The notes below the pieces were generated by a model, which saw only the letters and a list, made by a program, of their open reading frames with translations, had not been told where the DNA came from and searched no databases. 64,000 nt of DNA from Bacteroidia bacterium. GTDB lineage: Bacteria > Bacteroidota > Bacteroidia > J057. The stretch is from positions 372,001-436,000 of the forward strand of contig JAWKNO010000002.1 of assembly GCA_041391665.1 (NCBI GenBank), written 5' to 3'. Every line of letters starts with the position of its first letter. Position 1 is the stretch's first letter. Positions 60,701 through 64,000 of the stretch are shown here, in pieces. The translations under genes were made by a program, and so were the position numbers.

Positions 60701-61025
60701 AATGGCACCCGAAGTTCAACTTTCCTGTATAAATAGCGCCCTTTTTACCGATGTCAATGGAGATGGATTTGATGACCTGATTATGGGCGGTAATAATTAC
60801 GATTTTCAGCCACAATTTTCCCGGCTGGATGCGAGTCAGGGCCATATCCTGCTCAATGACCAGAAAGGAAATTTTGCCTGCATTCCGGAGAATGAGTCTG
60901 GCCTGAGCGTCAATGGGGAAGTCAGACAGATCAGCCTGATCTCAAACGGAGATACCCGTAGGGTAATCTTCCTGATCAACAACCAGAAACCCGCTGTATA
61001 TATGATTTCACGGGTGGATATGTAA
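57708..61025 (+). CDS. FG-GAP/VCBS-repeat lipoprotein with ASPIC/UnbV domain
   Basis: 1105 residues. Lipobox LLLFLGFACTK (Cys15). Seven N-terminal FG-GAP blades carry calcium-loop motifs of the DxNxDGxxD type (GDINNDGLSDVYF, VDINNDGWLDIYV, FDYDLDGDLDVYI, GDVNEDMYPDIYV, ADINNDGRPEIFV, FDADNDAYADIYV, GDLDNDGDLDLVV). An ASPIC/UnbV module follows at about 520-605 (VGAKAEFFAGGKNINRQL; SIRIIWPDL), then a second array of about six blades. It is like the animal cartilage acidic protein CRTAC1. Such proteins often follow SusCD genes in Saprospirales; a surface calcium-binding ligand-capture or scaffold role is inferred. Eleven bases separate it from its paralogue. Confidence 0.9.
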   Translation: MRYFPLLLLFLGFACTKQEVAQKQFKWMNHTETGISFTNTVTNSEDFNIFSYRNFYNGGGVAIGDINNDGLSDVYFTSNMGANKLFLNKGNWKFEDISAQAGIEDATKWSTGVALVDINNDGWLDIYVCNAGYREGVDQANSLFINNQNLTFTESAASFGLAENGYTTHAGFFDYDLDGDLDVYILNNSFIPVNTLNYSNKRELRAEEWPVKDFLKGGGDKLLRNDGGKFTDVSEAAGIYGSLIGFGLGVTIGDVNEDMYPDIYVSNDFFERDYLYINQKDGTFTEKLQESMSHISHSSMGADMADINNDGRPEIFVTDMLPDDEYRLKTTTSFDNINQFKLKQDRGFYNQYMHNTLQLNEGKNQFQEISWFSGVQASDWSWGALMFDADNDAYADIYVCNGIYHDVIDQDFIDFFANDVIQKMALTGEKEEMNEVINKMPSLPVKNKAFRNEGNLRFEDVTDSWGFTEKSFSNGAAYGDLDNDGDLDLVVNNVNQEAFVYQNLSNSVSSNHFAGISLEGTSENRFAVGAKAEFFAGGKNINRQLFPTRGFQSSVDYKMIVGLGNAAIIDSIRIIWPDLKVSVSYQLPVDSLYVFRYDDQVLRTWQPVQAESASPYLVAETNDFEAHKEDDYIDFYYEGNIPEMLSQEGPCAGVADVNGDGLEDIFIGGAAGQAGQLYIQTSKGFKRQLSEAFAMDANSEDTAIAFFDSDGDGDLDLFVGSGGNNHPYRDRRMQDRLYINDGKGNFRAEAFALPPNGMNTSVAIPYDFDEDGDIDLFVGSRSVPMEYGLNPSNYLYLNNGAGRFTDVARSENDIISLAGMVTDAAWIDLVGGPNKELVLVGEWMSPKVYMYNGKRFQEVETNLSDYQGWWSALAFSDIDHDGDMDLALGNLGENFYLKASKETPLKLWINDFDQNQTLEKIITRTIDGKDMPVPLKRDMTMQIVSLKQQNLKHVDYAKKAIQDLFSQESLSQSLVKQTNYLKTSFAINNGNGQFEIREMAPEVQLSCINSALFTDVNGDGFDDLIMGGNNYDFQPQFSRLDASQGHILLNDQKGNFACIPENESGLSVNGEVRQISLISNGDTRRVIFLINNQKPAVYMISRVDM

Positions 61026-61036
61026 TCACATTGATC

Positions 61037-64000
61037 ATGAAATCTGCTTTTAAAATAGGTATTATTGTCTCTCTTCTTTCATTGGTTGCCTGCCGTAAAA
61101 CCACAGATGATCAGGCTTTGTTTGTATTGCGTGAGCCTGCTTCAACGGGTATTTCATTTGCCAATGACCTTACCCTTACGCTTGATCTGAACATATTTAA
61201 CTATATGTACTTTTTTAATGGCGGTGGCGTCGGGGCTGGTGATTTTAATAATGACGGGCAGATTGACTTATTTTTTACTGCAAACTTATTGCCCAACAAA
61301 CTCTATCTCAATGAGGGAAAACTGAAGTTTCGCGACGTATCTGAAAAGGCGGGAATTGTCAACGATGGCGGTTGGTCCACAGGGGTGTCAGTGGTAGATA
61401 TCAACTGCGATGGGAAACTCGATATTTATATTTCTCAGGTAGGCGATCTGGACAAACTTCAGGGAAAAAATCAATTGTTTGTCTGTACAGGAATCGATGA
61501 AAACGGCATCCCGCACTATGAAGAAAAAGCGGCAGCATATGGGTTGGATTTTAAAGGATTTTCTACCCAGGCTGCTTTTTTTGACTATGATATGGATGGT
61601 GATCTGGATATGTTTCTGCTCAATCACTCCCTCCATGCCAATGGAACTTTTGGGCCCCGGGCTTCTTTTGAGGGACAGATTCATCCATTATCGGGTGACA
61701 AACTGTTTCGCAATGATGGGCAGAAATTTACAGACGTAACAGAAAAATCTGGTATCAGAAGCACAGTCATCGGTTATGGATTGGGGGTTGCGACCGGAGA
61801 CCTTAACATGGATGGGTTTCCTGATATCTATGTAGGGAATGATTTTCATGAAAATGATTACCTCTATATCAATCAGGGAGACGGTACATTCAAAGAGGTA
61901 CTGACAGAAAAAATGATGCATACCAGCCGGTTTTCGATGGGCGTGGACATTGGCGACTTAAATAACGATTCCCGGCAGGAGGTCATCTCCCTGGATATGT
62001 TGCCCTATGACCCCGAAATTTTGAAAAAATCGGAAGGAGAAGACGCCTATAAAATCTTTCAGTACAAGGTAACACAGGGCTACAATCACCAGTATGCCCG
62101 CAATAATCTCCAACTAAACAAAGGAAACGGAACATTCAGCGAAATTGGGCTTTATGCAGGTGTTTATGCCACGGATTGGTCATGGGCACCGCTTCTCGCT
62201 GATTTTGACAATGACGGACGAAAGGATTTATTTGTCTCTAACGGGATTCCCAAGCGGATGAACGATATGGACTATATAAACTTCATGGCCAATGAAGATA
62301 TCCAGTGGCGGATTCGCACAAAAAATATGGTAAACGGCGACCTTGCAGTCGTTGAAAATATGCCCGAAATCAAGCTGCCAAATGAATTTTTTCGGAATGA
62401 GGGCGATATGAAATTTGCCAATCTGGGTAAAAGTATCCGCAACAATCTCCCTACCTATTCCAATGGCGCTGTATATGCCGATCTGGACAATGATGGCGAC
62501 CTGGATTTTGTCGTCAATAATATCAACGATCCTGCCTATATCTATGAAAACCTGCACAAGCTCGCCGATAAAACCGATTTCCTGAAACTCACACTTTCGG
62601 GTGCCAAAACAAATCCGGACGCGGTCGGTGCAAAAATTCTGGTGTACCGGGGTGCTGAAAACAGACTGTATGAAAACTACCCGGTGAGAGGTTTCCAATC
62701 CAGTATGGTGATTCCGATGCATGTGGGAGTCGGTGGCGCTTCAACGCCTGATTCTATTATTCTGATCTGGCCGGATAATACTTTTCAAAAGCTCACTGAA
62801 AAAGCGGGTGAACATACTATTGCCTATACAGAACATCTTCCTGTCTACAATTATCAGAATTTCAACCGCAAAAATAACCCCCCATTTACCGCTAAAGACA
62901 TAACAAGTACTTCCGGCCTTTCTCTGACCCATCATGAAAACCCTTTTCTCGAATTTGACCGTGAACCGCTTCTCCCACATATGAACTCTACAGAAGGCCC
63001 GGCCCTCGCAGTAGGCGATGTCAATGGCGACGGGCGGGAAGACCTTTACCTGGGGTCCTCCAAACGTACTGTCGGGAAACTGATGATTCAGCAGGCCAAT
63101 GGGACATTTAGAGAATCCTATCAACCTGATTTTCATGCTGACAGTATGTATGAGGAAACAGATGCTGTTTTTGCTGATATAAATGGAGACTCCTGGCCAG
63201 ATCTGCTGGTCGCTTCCGGCGGCAATGAATATTACAATCAGGATCCCCTGCTTATGCCACGGGTTTATCTGGGAAATGCCTCCGGCCAGTTTCATCGAAA
63301 AGCAGATGCATTTGACAGCATTTTTATGACTGCTTCAGGACTGGCTGTTTATGATTTTAGTGGTGATGGGATACCTGATTTGTTTATAGGCGGAAGAACT
63401 GTGCCCTGGAAGTACGGCGAAACACCGGCTTCCTATCTGTTGGTAAATGACGGAACCGGAAAGTTTACAGAAAAGACGGAGACCTTTGCTCCCGGCCTTT
63501 CAAAAGTGGGGATGGTTACAGCCTGCGAATGGTATGATTCCGATAAGGATGGCGACAAGGATTTGATTATCAGTCTGGAATGGGGCGGAATCGTTTGTTT
63601 TGTCAATAACGGTGGCAAATTCGAACAACAGACTATCACAGATAAGAAGGGCTGGTGGAATTTTATTTTACCCGGAGATATTGACAACGACGGAGACATG
63701 GATCTGATCGCCGGGAACCTGGGACTCAACAGCCGTTTGCAGGCATCACCAGAAGAACCTGTTCGGATGTATTTCAGCGATTTTGATGATAATGGAACCC
63801 CCGAGCAACTATTGTCCTATTATCTCAATGGCAAAGAAGTTCCATTTGCCAATATGATTGAATTGGAAAAACAAATGCCCGCCCTGAAACAGAAATACCT
63901 GTATGCTGCTGACTTTGCGAGGGATGAGTTTAGCCAGATGTTTAGCAGGGACAAAATTCAGGCAGCAACAATTTGGGAGGCCAACTATTTTTCTAATGCG
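61037..64000 (+). CDS. FG-GAP/VCBS-repeat lipoprotein paralogue (3' partial)
   Basis: 988 codons from the ATG at 61037 remain open to the window end. Lipobox LLSLVACRK (Cys18). Same plan as the preceding gene: seven blades (GDFNNDGQIDLFF, VDINCDGKLDIYI, FDYDMDGDLDMFL, GDLNMDGFPDIYV, GDLNNDSRQEVIS, ADFDNDGRKDLFV, ADLDNDGDLDFVV), an ASPIC/UnbV module at about 530-600 (VGAKILVYRGAENRLYENYPVRGFQSS; SIILIWPD), and a second array (GDVNGDGREDLYL, ADINGDSWPDLLV, YDFSGDGIPDLFI, YDSDKDGDKDLII, GDIDNDGDMDLIA). A tandem duplication. Several minus-strand frames over this gene are shadows created by its repetitive Asp/Gly codons. Confidence 0.9.
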   Translation, partial: MKSAFKIGIIVSLLSLVACRKTTDDQALFVLREPASTGISFANDLTLTLDLNIFNYMYFFNGGGVGAGDFNNDGQIDLFFTANLLPNKLYLNEGKLKFRDVSEKAGIVNDGGWSTGVSVVDINCDGKLDIYISQVGDLDKLQGKNQLFVCTGIDENGIPHYEEKAAAYGLDFKGFSTQAAFFDYDMDGDLDMFLLNHSLHANGTFGPRASFEGQIHPLSGDKLFRNDGQKFTDVTEKSGIRSTVIGYGLGVATGDLNMDGFPDIYVGNDFHENDYLYINQGDGTFKEVLTEKMMHTSRFSMGVDIGDLNNDSRQEVISLDMLPYDPEILKKSEGEDAYKIFQYKVTQGYNHQYARNNLQLNKGNGTFSEIGLYAGVYATDWSWAPLLADFDNDGRKDLFVSNGIPKRMNDMDYINFMANEDIQWRIRTKNMVNGDLAVVENMPEIKLPNEFFRNEGDMKFANLGKSIRNNLPTYSNGAVYADLDNDGDLDFVVNNINDPAYIYENLHKLADKTDFLKLTLSGAKTNPDAVGAKILVYRGAENRLYENYPVRGFQSSMVIPMHVGVGGASTPDSIILIWPDNTFQKLTEKAGEHTIAYTEHLPVYNYQNFNRKNNPPFTAKDITSTSGLSLTHHENPFLEFDREPLLPHMNSTEGPALAVGDVNGDGREDLYLGSSKRTVGKLMIQQANGTFRESYQPDFHADSMYEETDAVFADINGDSWPDLLVASGGNEYYNQDPLLMPRVYLGNASGQFHRKADAFDSIFMTASGLAVYDFSGDGIPDLFIGGRTVPWKYGETPASYLLVNDGTGKFTEKTETFAPGLSKVGMVTACEWYDSDKDGDKDLIISLEWGGIVCFVNNGGKFEQQTITDKKGWWNFILPGDIDNDGDMDLIAGNLGLNSRLQASPEEPVRMYFSDFDDNGTPEQLLSYYLNGKEVPFANMIELEKQMPALKQKYLYAADFARDEFSQMFSRDKIQAATIWEANYFSNA

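Noticed and set aside
61388..63729. Five leftward frames of 77-184 codons over the last gene
   Set aside because: They are opposite a continuous 988-codon lipoprotein frame; Asp/Gly/Asn-rich repeats leave few stops in antisense frames.

Overview
The window is a chromosomal piece of a Bacteroidota genome, most likely from the Saprospirales (Lewinella/Haliscomenobacter-like). The evidence is three proteins with type IX secretion (T9SS) C-terminal sorting domains, two SusC/SusD pairs, an ELWxxDGT-repeat protein, tandem FG-GAP/VCBS-ASPIC lipoproteins, DUF3570/DUF4266/DUF6807/DUF1080 families, weak Shine-Dalgarno sites and one good TTG-N19-TAnnTTTG promoter. The order-level assignment is inference. 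No tRNA, rRNA, CRISPR, insertion sequence or prophage was seen. The DNA is gene-dense, and several convergent pairs overlap at their stop codons.

Region by region. 1-8.8 kb: the end of a T9SS cargo gene, batD, ubiX, a divergent L,D-transpeptidase-like protein, a DUF6807 gene, a yceI-marR pair with a perfect 22-bp palindrome, and a class A penicillin-binding protein. 8.9-15.7 kb: a TetR-controlled drug-efflux operon (TetR, TolC, HlyD, two ABC ATPases, two permeases), a split-gene version of E. coli CecR/YbhGFSR. 15.8-19.4 kb: two tandem membrane-anchored DnaJ paralogues, an NAD(P)-binding protein, a DUF2007 protein and a small outer-membrane protein. 19.4-25.6 kb: a T9SS esterase and a susC-susD operon, each read leftward.

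26.0-34.1 kb: a leftward unit with a ribose-type sugar ABC importer, a DUF1080/PA14 lipoprotein and a soluble-glucose-dehydrogenase-like propeller fused to a cupredoxin. It is closed by a clear terminator and reads as an uptake and periplasmic sugar oxidation locus. 34.1-39 kb: a decayed DUF985 relic, a promoter buried in a dyad, an S41 peptidase, a DUF985 cupin, a TonB-C protein and the ELWxxDGT protein. 39-47.8 kb: an exonuclease/phosphatase-PLC-like fusion, a sodium/sugar symporter, a PAS histidine kinase with its response regulator, lipoproteins, a toxin-23-type protein and a PlsC-like acyltransferase.

47.9-52.6 kb: a leftward cluster of LacI regulator, thioredoxin, outer-membrane protein, ApbE flavin transferase, DUF4266 lipoprotein and DUF3570 protein. 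This is the most promising poorly understood system here, a probable exported redox module. 52.6-64 kb: a rightward susC-susD pair behind a LacI-type palindrome, a 14-bp perfect hairpin terminator, and two giant tandem FG-GAP/ASPIC lipoproteins, the second cut by the window end.
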